A DNA stretch of 64,000 bases, taken from Opeltia flavorubescens. Its lineage: Eukaryota > Ascomycota > Lecanoromycetes > Teloschistales > Teloschistaceae. Positions 23,653-36,399 of this stretch are shown here, piece after piece (within the stretch, counting starts at the first letter, position 1; the number at the start of each line of letters is the position of its first letter). Both the position numbers and the translations under genes were made by a program. The DNA is taken from contig KE546981.1 in NCBI GenBank assembly GCA_000442125.1, positions 1,116,001-1,180,000 on the forward strand. Direction: 5' to 3'. The notes below the pieces were generated by a model that had not been told where the DNA came from, made no database searches, and saw only the letters and a list, made by a program, of their open reading frames with translations.

Positions 23653-24812
23653 GTTGGTGGCGATGGTGGATGTTAAGGTGAAGGTAGGAATGGAGGGTAG
23701 ATGGTGATTGGGGAGATGGTGGCGGTGCTGGTGGAAAACGAAGTAGTAGAGGAGGAATTTATGGTGAGGCTTGCGGCCGAGACTTTGGGTGGAAGATGGA
23801 TGTGAGTACTCTTGATCTGTAGATTTGCTAAGGTTTCTGAGAAGATATTTGCGACTTGAACGTCCGTCTATCGGGTCCTCTTTTGTAGTGTATGACTTCA
23901 CTCTCGTGCTCTTTGACCATTCCTTTCTATTCGATTGCCTACTCGCTCTTCAACTATACTCCATGTGTTTCGTGATTTACGTGGGACCAGCGTTCATAAA
24001 CGGCTAGGAGAGAGGTAAGGTAGTAGAGAAACACCGTTTCCAGTCAAAGTTTCTGTTGTGTAGTACATCAGTCACATTATAATGCTACGCCGACATTCGA
24101 TATCCCCAAAATGGTAAGTGTGCCCTGAGCCCTAAGTTGAGCTTTGAGTGTTGTCTTCCGCCACAGCCCGATTGCCCTGGTACCAGTTAATCAGAATACA
24201 TCTTATCGAATCCCCGAAATAATACCAGGGAGCATTACACTACTGTTCTGTGCATCTCCATCTTAGTTTCGTGCTCACTGAAAGGCTCATTCGAGGGTCA
24301 AGGCAATGGAGGGACAGAGGCTCGGTGTCCCGCGGAGTCCCGTACGTGTGCAATATTACTGGAGTTATTGAAAGATGGGTTTCCCAAGTGGTGAAGAGTA
24401 GTGATGGAGGGTGGCTAAGTCTTTCAATTTGCAGCTTGTGGTTACACAGAGCGGGGTCGACGTACGGGAAGGCATCGAGGCTATGAAGAATGAGGCTGAC
24501 TTCAACGACTGCTTCTACCTACTTTCACTGTCTCTTCAATCGATAGGTCGATGGGGGCTCTCTCCAAGGCAACACGTTTGACTTCATTGGGTAGCTACTC
24601 AGCCGCATCGCTCACCGTCTCGTAGAGTTCCTCGGCATTTGCACTTGACTACTGAACTTAAGGTTTTCGAAGGCTGCATTTCATGTCTAGGTTATGAAGA
24701 CTGAACGAAAAGCTATCTTTGACTCAGAGTCTACGCTGGTGTGTGCCATCAATCGGTCTGACCTGGGACAAAGGCAGCGACATCGAATTGGACCTGCCAG
24801 GGTGTGACGATA
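23653..24812. other. Intergenic region, no gene seen
   Basis: About 1.16 kb between two plus-strand genes; only short ORFs without support. Confidence 0.45.
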
Positions 24813-27800
24813 ATGGGAGAGTTACTGGCTGTTGCAATTGCGGCTAATATTGTACAACTCGTCGATGGAGCATCCAAAGCATTCAATATCTGTCACCAGA
24901 TTTACTCACTGGGGGCCTCTATCGACGACACTCGCATAATCAATACAAGCGAAGAGCTCAATCAAGCTTATTCTGTCCTGGTGAGCGATTCCCAATCCTA
25001 GATTGAAGATGGCCTAGTAGGCCGAGGTACGATGTTTGATAGAGAGGCTTCGAGGGTTGACGACCAAAGTCGTGTCCGATGAGAGGCGGGTCGCCCCGAC
25101 TAATCCGGTTAAGACAATGGAGGTAAATCCTAGCAATCTTGACGTAAACCGATATCGATACATCGATTCCAAATGAGCAGGCGTATATGCTGTACTGCAA
25201 GAGGTACTTAATGTATATTGGCTCGGTCTCTAGTGCGTTTGTTGGTGATGGGACTGCATCAAGACCTTGCCCCCTACTAGACACGACTTTGGACATCAAC
25301 CCTCGGTTGCAGAATAGTGTGATGGTCTTACTGCTATGAGATGAATGATGATGACCAGGGAGCTTTGCTGACGCTGCCCACTCCCTCTAGATGAATTCAC
25401 TGAACCAAAACGCTGCACCATCTGGTCATGGAAATCATCGGGGTGATGTACAACTTAGAGAGTTGGCTAATCGATGTATCGTTACAGCGAAGCATCTGAT
25501 TCATGAGCTCCAGAAGATCAAAAAACCGCCTGGGGGCGATTTGCGAAAAGCTCTATCCATTGCCCTTCGGAGGAGGTTGAAGGCTAAGAAGCTTGAGCAG
25601 CTCAAGCACAATCTAGACGAGTATCAGAAAGCTCTAGACTCAAAAGTCTTGGTTGAAGTAAGGTACGCAAAACGGATTGTTTAATTGGGTTATAGATTTC
25701 CACTGACATGGTCGATGCAGGGAGCGCCTGAAAAATCTCAGAGCCGAACAGCATGGGGACACCTCAAGACTCGAACAACAACTCGCTGCCATATCCGCAA
25801 ATTTAGACACTTGTCATATATCTGTGTCGATCCATTTGAAAACAGAAATAGATAGATCGATGGCTATCAACGAGGAACAACATGCGAAGACGAGGGAACA
25901 TGTCGGATCTGAGACCGATAGAGCAATATCCAACAATCAAGATCAGCACACCGCAACGAGGCAACATGCTGAGAGGCACATCGTTTCTGCTATACGAAAT
26001 CTTGAGATGGCGCAAGATCTACGTTGCGTTGAAGAGTCTCATGTGCGACTAGCGCAGCGCGAGTATGAAAAATTCCTTGAATCACTCTGGTTTAGCGACA
26101 TGAATCTCCGCAGGAGCGAAATATCAACATCCCATTCAGGAACATTCCAGTGGATGTTTGATGATAAAATGAAACNACCTTGGAGCAGCTACTTAGGATG
26201 GCTTACCGGTAATGTCTGCTTATACTTCGTCCAGGGCAAGCCTGGATCAGGGAAGTCTACCCTAATAAAATTTCTCGCCGAGAATCAGCGAACTATGGAG
26301 CTACTTCGACGATGGTCGCCAAACAACGATATCCTCATTGTGAGTTTTTATTTCTGGCTATCCGGGAGCAAGCTACAGCGAGGTCTGAAAGGGCTTCTCT
26401 GCTCAATAATTCACCAAATAATGGCAGAGAATAGAGATTTGTTCAAATTGATCAGGGGAGACAAGAAACTACTTGCAAAGCGTAATATCAATGACTGGTC
26501 TGTCAGAGAGTTGCAGCATTTGCTGAAGCAAACAATCGATATGCTACCAGGGAATATCTGCATGTTCATTGACGGACTCGACGAATTCGATCAGGAAGAC
26601 GATATGGATAATCTATTTAGTATGATTGAGAACTCATCCTCGTTCGGCAAGGTCAAGATTTGCGTGTCAAGCCGCCCAGAAACTTATATCATGAAACGCA
26701 TGTCCAGATACTGCCAAGTCCGGTTGCAAGACCTGACAAGAGACGATATACGTCATTATATCCATGACAAGCTTCATGCTGCTCGCTCTAATTGCTCTCT
26801 TGCCGTCGTGAATGAATGTCACGTTTTTGACATTGTAGAAAGGATGACCTCCAAGGCTGAAGGTGTTTTCCTATGGGTATACTACGCGCTCAGCAGTCTA
26901 ATTCGAGGTATGAGAAGCGCAGATGACTTCAAAGAACTCCTGCGGCAAATCGAGGAGCTTCCACGCGGCATGAATGAATTGTATACTCAAATGTGGAATC
27001 GACTCAACGAGAATAAGCAGCGTTATCGTGACGAGGCTACAATGTACTTTTCATACGAGTATTTCTATCCGCTGTCCATTTTCGAGTTACTGGTGGCGAC
27101 AGATCGCAGTCTCCAGACTCGATACTCCACCGATTGTAAGCCACTGGATACAGCTGAATTGACCAGGAGATGCGAAAGACTGGCTGCACGTATACATACC
27201 AGGACTGCAGGCATGCTCGAGATCTATGAAGATCCAAGGTTTGGAAAATCATACAATGTGAGAGACAACACCGGTACATGGACAAAGGCGAAAAGCCAAA
27301 TTGTAGACCTACCAGTCGCGAATACAGGGCCTCTAGTAACAAGCTTTGCTTCCAACCAAGATCCGTGCTCTGAGGATACTTTGGTCACTCATTATCATTC
27401 CAAGGTCAAATTTATGCATCGCACTGCTAGAGACTTTATACTGGATTCTACTGACGGTCACAACATCTTTGGCACACCGGTAGACTCCCATGAAAATCGC
27501 GTTGAGAGTCTATTGAGAGCACGAATAGTATTACACCTACAAGGCCTGGTGGAGTTCAATGCCCAAAATCTTCATGACAGTATTGAGCGTATCGGCCTTC
27601 CCGAAGTTAAACATGAGAGTGAGTTATTGACTCACCTTAGACGAGCTTGTGAACATTTAAGCTTGCCAAATCAGCCCAACCACCACATCGGCTACCAAGA
27701 TTTTTGGGGAGGAGCCAGCGATTTCCAGTGTGCTGCAATCCATTATGGGTGTACACGATACATAAGCTCGTTCGTCTTGCAAGAAAACACATACGTTAGT

Positions 27801-28863
27801 CCTTACTATCTCGGCTTTCTATTAATTTATACAGCACAATATTTCTTCTACGTGGACAGGTACTTAGGCCTTGAGCCTCAGCAATGGAGTAATATTTCCT
27901 GGCTTCTTTTACATGGAGCAGATATCTTTACAAACCACGCAGATGGTGACAGCTGTATCTTTAATCCAGCTTCGGCATTACTCTCTATGTTCTTCCATCC
28001 AGCCGTGAACAACAGCAGCGTGACGAGACAAGCAACTGAATGCCTTCGAATTCTGATTCCGATGGTATATCATTCAACCGCCAAATGCATCATATGGCTA
28101 TATCCTAGGATTTATACGGAAATAACAACGCAATTCAGCTGGGATAATTTGGTCGAGAATGTGCCGGTACGTATGACCATAGCTAAGCTTTGCCGTATGA
28201 CTATGCAACACCTTGGTGAACCTGTGCCATTCAACCTGCAACAGAAGTAAGTCGCGACCTCGTTTTGTGCTTTAGCAGCCACTACCTTCTCTGCGACTTG
28301 TCCTGCCACGCATGACTAATACCAACATCAGTCGCGACTCTGCCTTCAACCCTGAGCATGTGACGGAAGTTTTATTCTTCCCGCCTTTGGAAGGATATAG
28401 CGAGGGCGAACACATCCATCCATCGACCGAAGATTCACTGTATCTCGGGGAAGCGTTGGACAATTTTCTGTTCTGGGATGAAACATCGCCTTTATCCCGA
28501 GATGCATCGTTGGAGGCATTTAACGCACGGCTCATGGAGGTGCAAGAACGTAGCCCACGAGGAGACCTAGAGGAGCTTCGGTTTAAGATCGGCTGGAAAG
28601 TTCACAGAGATCGTCTGTCGGAACGTACACTTGATCCAACTGAACACGTCGATGAAAGCAATTGGATGGAAAGAGGCCATTTCAAGAAACCCTATGAACT
28701 CTTGGACCTCCCGTCTTCAGTTTCAAAGATCGAATTAGAGATGGGATTCGAGAATGATGTAGAGACTTATGTAGAGAATGATGCAGAGAATGACTCAGAG
28801 ATGGATTCGGAGAATGAAGAGTTGTCGAGACAGTATGAGAGATTGATGGCTAAGAAGTATTGA
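24813..28863 (+). CDS. NACHT-domain NTPase of the fungal NLR (STAND) type (four exons)
   Basis: Exons are 24813-24980, 25391-25662, 25721-28246 and 28332-28863 (1165 aa). The N-terminus (GELLAVAIAANIVQLVDGAS, then KAFNICHQIYSLGAS) resembles the fungal STAND N-terminal domain. A coiled region with a doubled 22-residue motif (DRSMAINEEQHAKTREH and DRAISNNQDQHTATRQH) precedes the NACHT domain: P-loop GKPGSGKST near residues 319-327, Walker B MFIDGLDEFD near 428, sensor-like KICVSSRPE, and DDIRHYIHDKL. The C-terminal half has no recognisable ankyrin, TPR or WD repeats; the last exon encodes an acidic tail with repeated E-N-D units. Such proteins act as cytosolic sensors in heterokaryon incompatibility and xenorecognition. 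Intron 1 is long (410 nt). An ambiguous base (26176) lies just before the P-loop; the frame is intact. Confidence 0.85.
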
Positions 28864-30713
28864 GTGCTGTGGGATCAGAGAATGAGACACAAGCAGTTTC
28901 TGAAGAGGCGGAGATGGGGAAATAAAGCATCCGTAGAATGCTGAAAATATGCTCATTTCATTAGATGAAGTATATATCGTCAGAGCCACATATTCATTAG
29001 AACGCTACAGATACCTTTCTCTTGCAGTTTGATCTCTCATTTTGTCGCTTACAATCAATTCCGTTCTTCAAATCATCCCACAGCTTCTCTTGCTATCGCA
29101 CTCAATATAGTCGTCACCAAGATTATCTCGCCTTGATCCCAAGTCGAGAGACGCTGTATGGAATCTACTATCATTTCATTGTTCTTTATCCACTGTTCAG
29201 GCTAACAACCGCTTGAACTTACCTGGTGTTGTACATATATCACAGGCTTTGAGGAACTCAATCTATCGACATCCTCATTGTGAGAGCTCCCTGAACAAGA
29301 ATACATGAATTGTGCAATAAGCTTCTAAATGCGAGGAGTAGTAGGGGATGGGACATGATTCTCCTCCTTTATCTGAGCCAATCTACACTGTCTAGATTAT
29401 CGAAATTGGGACACAATGGCATGGGATCGCCAAAAACATCCACAGAAAATTGTAGGACTGTTTTAATGCAAAAATCATAGATCTTCCAGGAACTATTCGA
29501 ATTCACACCAAGCCTTGAATCAAGCGTCGCCGAGCTTTGAGGCGAATTTGTCGAACATTCATGCTGCAGGATAGCATCTCGACTTCAGCGTCGACATTCG
29601 AATGTAAGATTTCTGTGGTGATGATTATATGATCTACAATATCCTAGAGGAATTTGGTGATATTTTTAGGAAATCGATCGGGGGATTGTAGCGTTATTAA
29701 AACCATAGTACCGCCTGCTTACGGTCCTCCCAATTGTCACTGGAGATGAAAATTTGTCCCAATGACTTTCATCCCCGATCGGAAGATCCTACTCTTGTCC
29801 CCGTGGCATTCAATTGCTGCCAAGAAAATTGACGAAACCTAATCAAATCTGACTTCTTCATCTGCAGTATTGAGATCGAAGTTGAAAGCTTATGTGCTAT
29901 AACAGATGTCGAAATGCCATAATCAATAAAAGCTTGACTGTGTAGCATGTACACATATGCTCTGATCCAAGCCATGTTCTGCCTACTGATATGTCGTTTT
30001 ATCTAGATCGTTCTGCTTATTTGCTGGTTTCTTTCCCGGAACCTTTTTCAGCCCTTTCATATGAGTGTTGAAAGGATTGCACTGGGAAGGAACGGGATGG
30101 GTTCTGGATACCGTATAGCTCTAGCCGTGTTTAGAAGTACGTCAAGTTTGTGTGCTTTGTAGCATCGTAGAATCTCCAAGCTTCGAACCACATATATTCT
30201 AGCTGCAATGTGCAAGGCAGCTCTAGTGACAATATTCAAATATCATGAGAGGTAAATATTTACTGATTCAATAATCTATCGTTTAATCGCAGATGAATAG
30301 AAGCAGGAGACTGCTTCAGGCGGGCTTGGGAAATTCAACCATTTCCAATAACTTTCTTGAAAAGTCACGGATTTCGATGAACACTGCAATCCCGACCAGA
30401 ATATCGGAAGAGAAGAAAGTTTCGAAGTATTGCCGAGCTAGATAGCCTATTGGTCCAAAAGTTTACATAACTTTGAATGGAGAGATTCTCTAGATTTGCG
30501 TTTTAGTGGTACGCACAATGTGGTATAATCCAAAACCTTCATGAAAAGATAATGCTATGGCCATGGCTAATGGCTCCATATTCATCTCAATCAATCAAAT
30601 AAATCTGTTGATAAGTACCAGAAATAGAAACATCAGACATACAGAGTACAAGCTATCAACCAAATTGACACCTTGTCTAGCATATGCATCGTGACCTCGC
30701 CAGCTTACTTTTG
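28864..30713. other. Gene-poor intergenic region
   Basis: About 1.85 kb, AT-rich. The longest ORFs (68 and 60 codons, minus strand near 29770-30240) have no recognisable domain. It may hold old relics that I cannot name. Confidence 0.4.
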
Positions 30714-32131
30714 CTAGAGCTCCTCTGGCCACTCCGGCAAGTTCTGCTGAGCAAAGAAACTGCTTGGACTCAAAATGTATAGCGGTTCCGAGGGAGCTGG
30801 ACTGGCAACTGATGACCCTGCTCGAGACGAAGGCCCTGCATTAGATGGCCCTGCATGAGATTCGAAGTCCATCGAGTCGGGGTCGCCGCCGTGTACCGCC
30901 CTTACTCTCGCCGTCTCCTCAACAGACAAATGTGTCGATGGACCTTCACTCGGATTCACGGCGTTGCTCGCCGCAGTCGCCGCAGTCGGACCAATTTTAA
31001 CGTTGATGGTGATATCGAGGATACTCAGTATGTCAAGTTGAACCTTGTTCGTAATCATAAGGAGATGCTGTTTTCTGGTAGGTGCGTCCGGCCATTTTTG
31101 GTCNACTGATCCGAACACTTCTCCTATACGGCGTGTGACTCCTGCGGCCAAGTAGCCACGAAGCTGGGAGTCTGGTGCCGTCTCTGCTAGGTCATGGATC
31201 ATAGTACTAACACCAGAGAGTCGTAGGCATGTATCGTAAAGATGATATTTCGGATCAAGTAAACGGACCTTCAGCGACTGGAACTCTGCATCCGAGCCAA
31301 AGTTGATGACGTGGCCAATGATCGTCTGCTCATCGCTTGCAAACATCGTCTGGTCCATCAGCAGGACCTCTGGAGACTCAACGGCGTTTACCAACGACAT
31401 CCAACGTTCGCCTCTCGAGAGGATGTTGTGGAAAGCGGTATTGAACGCTTGAAAGACTGCTTCCATGTTCTCCGTTGTCACGACGATGCGACCTTTCTCG
31501 ACCTGATTAGTGAAGACTTGAATTTGGTATTCTTGAGTCGCAAGACGTTTCGCATTCTCCGGGTTCTCGTGCGCCAATTTTGTCGTATACATCTCGTCAT
31601 ACTTCTGCCACATGTGGACGTAGCCTTGGCGTTCCCACAGGTGGTACAAGACCACGTTACTTGGTCTGAAATTCCCCAGAGCAAGACTGTAAATCAGATT
31701 CAGGATGACGTCGGACGTTGGTGAGACACTGTCATTTCTTCCAGTATCATCATAGAGACCCGTCTTCTCCCACTGAACATGGCTAAGGGCATACATGCTT
31801 GCAAGCAGAGAATGTGGCTCTTTGATCGAGGATACGGTGACTATTGTAATAAGCAAAAGTTCTAATGTTGTCAATGGTGCACTCACAAATTGGACCGATA
31901 GTCGAGATCTGGGGCGGTGGCACGCCAGGTCCACACTCATATCCATAACGAATACAGCGATCGCATGACCTCTCGGGCCACCCTCGGCCTTGTGGCATGC
32001 ACTAGGCATCGATGAGCAAAATGTATTGTTAAACGTGAATTGTATCTTGATATAGGAACATGACTTACTCGTTGCCTGTCTGTACGGCACCTCGAGCACT
32101 TCATTGTAGGAGCTCGGTTTGGCCGACTCAT
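30714..32131 (-). CDS. Zn(II)2Cys6 transcription factor (three exons)
   Basis: Exons on the minus strand are 32131-32069, 32001-31887 and 31840-30714 (434 aa). The zinc cluster is C12-x2-C15-x6-C22-x11-C34-x2-C37-x6-C44, split by intron 1 exactly before C22. A Pro-rich linker (GPGVPPPQISTIGP) follows. The rest is a mostly helical regulatory region (SLLASMYALSHVQWEKTG..., LLMDQTMFASDEQTIIGHV) and a Ser/Pro/Ala-rich C-terminus (SHAGPSNAGPSSRAGSS) like an activation tail. The protein is expected to bind CGG-type half sites in the nucleus. The neighbours do not reveal its targets. Outside the zinc cluster I do not recognise the subfamily. One ambiguous base (31104) gives one unknown residue. Confidence 0.8.
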
Positions 32132-32932
32132 GTTTGATGATTTGTACTATACTACCTGGCCGGCAATTCTCGGTATCGAATGAAAACAGGCAAGGTCTTT
32201 AGCTGTTGAATGCCAGGTGAACGAGCTCAATTTATATTTGTCCGCTGGAGCTGCCAAGACCAGTGTCGACCCCCTTTCCCAAGAATGGAAGCCTTACAAC
32301 ACGAGGCTGAACAACTTCGCAGCTTCGCATGCCGGCCTTCGCATCTTCGCACTTCAAGCCTTCGCAGTCACGGGAAGCGTTAGTGTCTCGGTCCCACACC
32401 TCCCATCCCGCAAATGGCTTTCGCCAGACCAATGAAATCGCACACTGCCTGCTTGAACATGCATGTTTGTTGGCATTGTAGCTGCACGGTCCAGCACCAT
32501 CTTTCTTCAACTGTAATACCCGGCTTTTCTGGATACAGGCCCCAAACCCATGCGCAGCGAATGCTGTGTAGCTATTCAACATATCGAGATTACAAAATCT
32601 AGGACGAGACTCACGGTCCTCCGGTCCTTGCGACTACGTACTTCATTCTTTCGTCGAAGCTTCCGTTACGTTGATGCTATGATCACGTGATAAGAGATTA
32701 TAGAAACCATATCAAAGCCGAATGGAGTGGTCAATGAAGCTGAAATATTTGAATACTCTCTATCATTTCCCAGACTCCGGGAATAGAATAGCAACACAGT
32801 TTGAGAGACAATCCAATCGAATATGCATCCTGCTGGTAAGTATTACACGTCAACTGACATCGCTTTCAGTTCCTCGTCTTCATGCATGCCAACATTGACT
32901 TGCGTGCCTTCGCAGCCTAGATATTGTACTCA
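32132..32932. other. Intergenic region, no gene seen
   Basis: About 800 bp upstream of the transcription-factor gene. It contains partial repeats of the type CTTCGCAxxTTCGCA near 32315-32365 but no supported ORF. Confidence 0.4.
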
Positions 32933-34186
32933 TCACATCAGCGGCCCTATCTTGAAAGCCAACCCATCCAACTTTAAATCTCGCAACTTATCGAACCCTT
33001 CAAACCTCTTAGCGAGTTCTTCCGGCAGCCCTTCAATATCAGGGACCCGCTCTGCAAAATCTTCAGAGCCGCTCTCCCCAGCACTACTCTCCTCAGATTC
33101 ACTCTCTTCAGAATCATCCTCTTGATCGGAAAAATCAATTGTGTCCGGATCGACTATCAAATGCAATGTCTCCAAGCTATGACCTACATACGGTGTCAGT
33201 AGGCCAATGAGGTCGTTGAAGTCTATATCGCGCTCGCCGAACGTCCAGCCTAAATCATGATACACGAAGGTCTTTAGGTGCGAGGTCCACATAAGCAAAG
33301 ACTCCCAGCAGGTGTCCTCCATATTGCTATGCGTGAAAATGATCTCTTCTAGTTTACTTCGCGGTAGGACTTGAGATCCGAAATGCTTTATCTTTGAATT
33401 CATGCCTTGGTCACCGTAGCTTTCCTCATTAGCAAAGCCCTGGATCCTAGATCCGAGCAGGGAGCGCATAGACGGCAGGGCGGCGAAGGGAGTGAATAAG
33501 GTGTAGTCTTCCGCTGACTGGATATCCTGTTTATCTTCTGGATCTATGCGGATTTGGCGAAGCTTGGTTAGGGCCTTCCTGTATAATTTCGATCCCCGTT
33601 CCTGGTTGGCACGAGCAATCGCCCATGTAATTTCCCTGATGGGATCATTGTCGTGATCCGATAGACCAACCATCGTCAAAGTTTCGAGGTTCGGCAGCAG
33701 TGTCAGCAAAAGAGCAATGTGATATATATATTTCGAGGGCTTCGGGAGCGCGTCGCGCCAAGTTTCAAGCCGGACCTCGTCCTGGAGCCAATGGTTCTCG
33801 GCCAGTAGAGCGAGTAAGTCGGGAGCACAGGAGAGACTGGCAGTAGCGACATAATTTGTTTGACTTTCGTGATCGGTGTCGAAGTCCCACCCAGCGATAT
33901 GGAGCTCGATGGGGTAGAACGCTAGATGCGGGTTCACGAATATCTCTTTCAGGAAGAGAAGCGGATACCAATGGGTGATATCTGCGCCATCTCCGTCCCA
34001 GTGCGAGGACTCTCCGAGCTTGACACTTGAATACTTTTGGAGTATTGTTTGGTGGTCATTGATTCTTGCCTCGCAGAGGGTATGTACTGCTTTGTTGACC
34101 AGTATGAAGGATGGAAAGTCATCCGGACAGATTAGATCGACGATCCGAAGAGCAATCTCAGGCGGTAATGAGAGAATATCAACCAT
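32933..34186 (-). CDS. F-box protein
   Basis: A single-exon ORF starting at ATG 34186 encodes 417 aa; the open frame extends 15 nt further only through a TTG. Residues 3-40 (DILSLPPEIALRIVDLI, then FPSFILVNKAVHTLCEARI) are an F-box, the Skp1-binding adaptor motif of SCF ubiquitin ligases. The middle has leucine-rich spaced segments (LLTLLPNLETLTMVGLSDHD, SKLEEIIFTHSNMEDTCW) suggesting degenerate leucine-rich repeats for substrate binding. A very acidic Ser/Glu stretch (SDQEDDSEESESEESSAG) lies before the C-terminal repeat. F-box proteins of this kind are highly expanded and variable in ascomycetes; the substrate is unknown. No membrane or signal segment is seen. Confidence 0.8.
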   Translation of the reverse strand: MVDILSLPPEIALRIVDLICPDDFPSFILVNKAVHTLCEARINDHQTILQKYSSVKLGESSHWDGDGADITHWYPLLFLKEIFVNPHLAFYPIELHIAGWDFDTDHESQTNYVATASLSCAPDLLALLAENHWLQDEVRLETWRDALPKPSKYIYHIALLLTLLPNLETLTMVGLSDHDNDPIREITWAIARANQERGSKLYRKALTKLRQIRIDPEDKQDIQSAEDYTLFTPFAALPSMRSLLGSRIQGFANEESYGDQGMNSKIKHFGSQVLPRSKLEEIIFTHSNMEDTCWESLLMWTSHLKTFVYHDLGWTFGERDIDFNDLIGLLTPYVGHSLETLHLIVDPDTIDFSDQEDDSEESESEESSAGESGSEDFAERVPDIEGLPEELAKRFEGFDKLRDLKLDGLAFKIGPLM

Positions 34187-34855
34187 ATTGCAGTAGGCCA
34201 AGCTCGCAAATCCTCGGCTAGTGTTTGTGTTTCGACAAGTTATTCGGAAAGACCGCTCAGGTCTTTAATCTCAGGTCTCAGTAGTATGATCAGTTGATCG
34301 GCTGAGTAGCAAAGACGTTTAGGGCAATCACTCCTAGGTGACCACATCACAATCCTAGGAAAGGCAAATATCATATTGCAGACAGCGGAGGCATCAATCA
34401 GAATGATAACCGAGGTAATTTGTCTTGGCAAGGATTACCAATCTTATCTAATCAAGTTAGTTGTCTCAATCTCTGCTTGAGCATAGCGAAAGTATTATTT
34501 TTGGCGTCATTTCACATCCAATTGATAGTGTGGTATCCCTGACTAAATGCTCGGCGCTTGATCCAGCGATGGTTCACGAAGCACGCCGCTATCTACAATG
34601 TTTTTTTACCCAGATATCCCTTGAGCTAATATGGTTGAAAGTTCTCGATATCGTTGGAACACTATATTAGAACCCATACTCCGACTAGTAACGCCCCTAG
34701 CCGAAGATACATACATCCATACCCTGCGCTATGCATAGGATAGTAGGTCTGTTGCTGTAATAAATTTCCTGTCGGTGATACGACCCCATGAAACCATGAA
34801 TACCCATCCTTTGTAAATAGAAAAGACTCTCCAAGGAGGATGGCCGTTGTCTAAA
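34187..34855. other. Intergenic region, no gene seen
   Basis: About 670 bp upstream of the F-box gene and downstream of the next minus-strand gene; no supported ORF. Confidence 0.4.
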
Positions 34856-35523
34856 TCAGATATGTTCCTCTTCCTTGTTGATTATGGAGACCAGTTCCAG
34901 CCAGAATCTCTGCTCGAGGTGATCTTTCAACCATGTAGCATGCTTTGGATGCTCTTTCACAAAGTCGATATCCTTCGCTGAAAGACTCATTTTACTGTGA
35001 AGCTTGCTTTTAATTAGTTGACGGTGGTTTTCTGCGTCTAGTGGCGGTCTTTTCAGTCCGATTTGACGTGGTGGCTTTGTGAAGGGAAACTCTGCGATCT
35101 TGGCTCGAATTCTTCTGGGTAAGGGCCGTTGTACTTTTATGCTGTTGAAGAAGAGTTTAATGAGCGAGAGGGGTGGAAGACTTCACGGGGGAGGGGGGGG
35201 GGGGGGGTTCCTTACAGCGACTCTCCTTTCCATTCGTACCATAGAATCGGCACGTCTTCGTCGGAAGGGGAGGGCCCATGATCGACGAGGAAGTAGCAGT
35301 CTCGGTTATCGTAGCCGAATTGCGCGCCATGCACGTGCCAACGGTCTTGCGGATGCTCAAAGTCACGATCCCAGTGGTGCTGGCAGATGAGATTCAGCAT
35401 GAATATACACCTGTCAATATACTCGTCGCCAGGTGGAAGATGTGTTTTGGTCTGGACCAAAATTCGGACCGGTCCATTGAGGTACAGCCTTCTGTCCTCG
35501 GGCTCACAGGCACTGCTCTCCAT
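34856..35523 (-). CDS. Hypothetical protein (two exons, start uncertain)
   Basis: Exons on the minus strand are 35523-35216 and 35141-34856 (197 aa). Splicing (GTAAGG donor, CAACAG acceptor) joins two long open stretches in one frame: exon 1 has RLYLNGPVRILVQTKTHLPP and RWHVHGAQFGYDNRDCYFLV, exon 2 has VQRPLPRRIRAKIAEFPFTK and ends NKEEEHI. The 74-nt intron carries an uninterrupted run of about 15 C (sense strand). The family is not recognised; the second exon is basic and helical. Upstream, two more open segments in other frames (35912-35703 and about 35700-35530) look protein-like but cannot be joined by GT-AG introns in the right phase. The gene may be longer and damaged, or the start may simply be at 35523. 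Confidence 0.5.
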
Positions 35524-36399
35524 GGAAGCCAGTGCTTACCCCGATTGTATTGTAATTGACGAAATGAGGGTCTAAAATGAGGGTGGAGACGGAAGAATGG
35601 GTAGAAATTCCAGTATTCACATTTCAAAATCCTAGCAATATATTCCAATGGATTCTCGCGTCTCAATGAGTCTTGTAGCACTGCCTTTGAGGCGGGTGAA
35701 GCTTAATCTATGTGCGTTTCCTTTTGTTCAAGGTAGAGTAGGCAGTTGTCATGAGTCAACACAAACGGAGCGCCAAGGAAAAAGCCCCTCCGACTGCGCC
35801 ATTCCGCTTGCTGTGGCGCAGAACAGTGGTGGGCTCTTGGCATAGAGTACCCAATTAGAACAAAGGACGAGTCGTTACATCGACATCGATGTAACGATTC
35901 CACTACCGCCATGAACGCTTGATCGAACCGTGATGGACTATCGGTTTCGTGCTTCCATGTCTATCCTACGACGATTCGTCATGGAGTTCCCGACAACACT
36001 TTCTTGTGTAGCTTCAAGAGCTCCATGGTCCACATTACTTTTAGAATTCTGGATAGCATCCGTCAAGGCACCTTCTGCTTGTGCGGTGGTCAAACCTCCA
36101 CTGCCTCTTAGAAGAGTACGGCGTCGCCAGGCAGCTGTCGCTTGGCAGCTGTCGTCTTGCGTTGATGGAACTCTTGATAAAGGCCCGAGATGCTCTCATG
36201 CCAATCACAGGTGTAGTTCTCATCTCCTCACCGTTTCTTTCCTGACATCTCAAATTCGAAATAACGAAGTACGGCCGTCACGTCCCTTTGAATCACGAGC
36301 ACAAGGCACTAGGAGCATTTACCCCAAGTACACTATTGGCAATCCACTACAATTAGATTCATCTACGATCCTCCCCCGGAAAAATTTTTCTGTCTCTCA
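35524..36399. other. Intergenic region with unresolved coding-like segments
   Basis: About 880 bp between divergent genes. The first 390 bp hold the two minus-strand open segments described with the neighbouring gene; the rest is probably the promoter of the zinc-finger gene. Confidence 0.4.

Noticed and set aside
35161-35220. Poly-G run as a possible assembly gap in a coding region
   Set aside because: It lies inside a GT-AG intron that joins two open segments in phase, so it does not break the gene.
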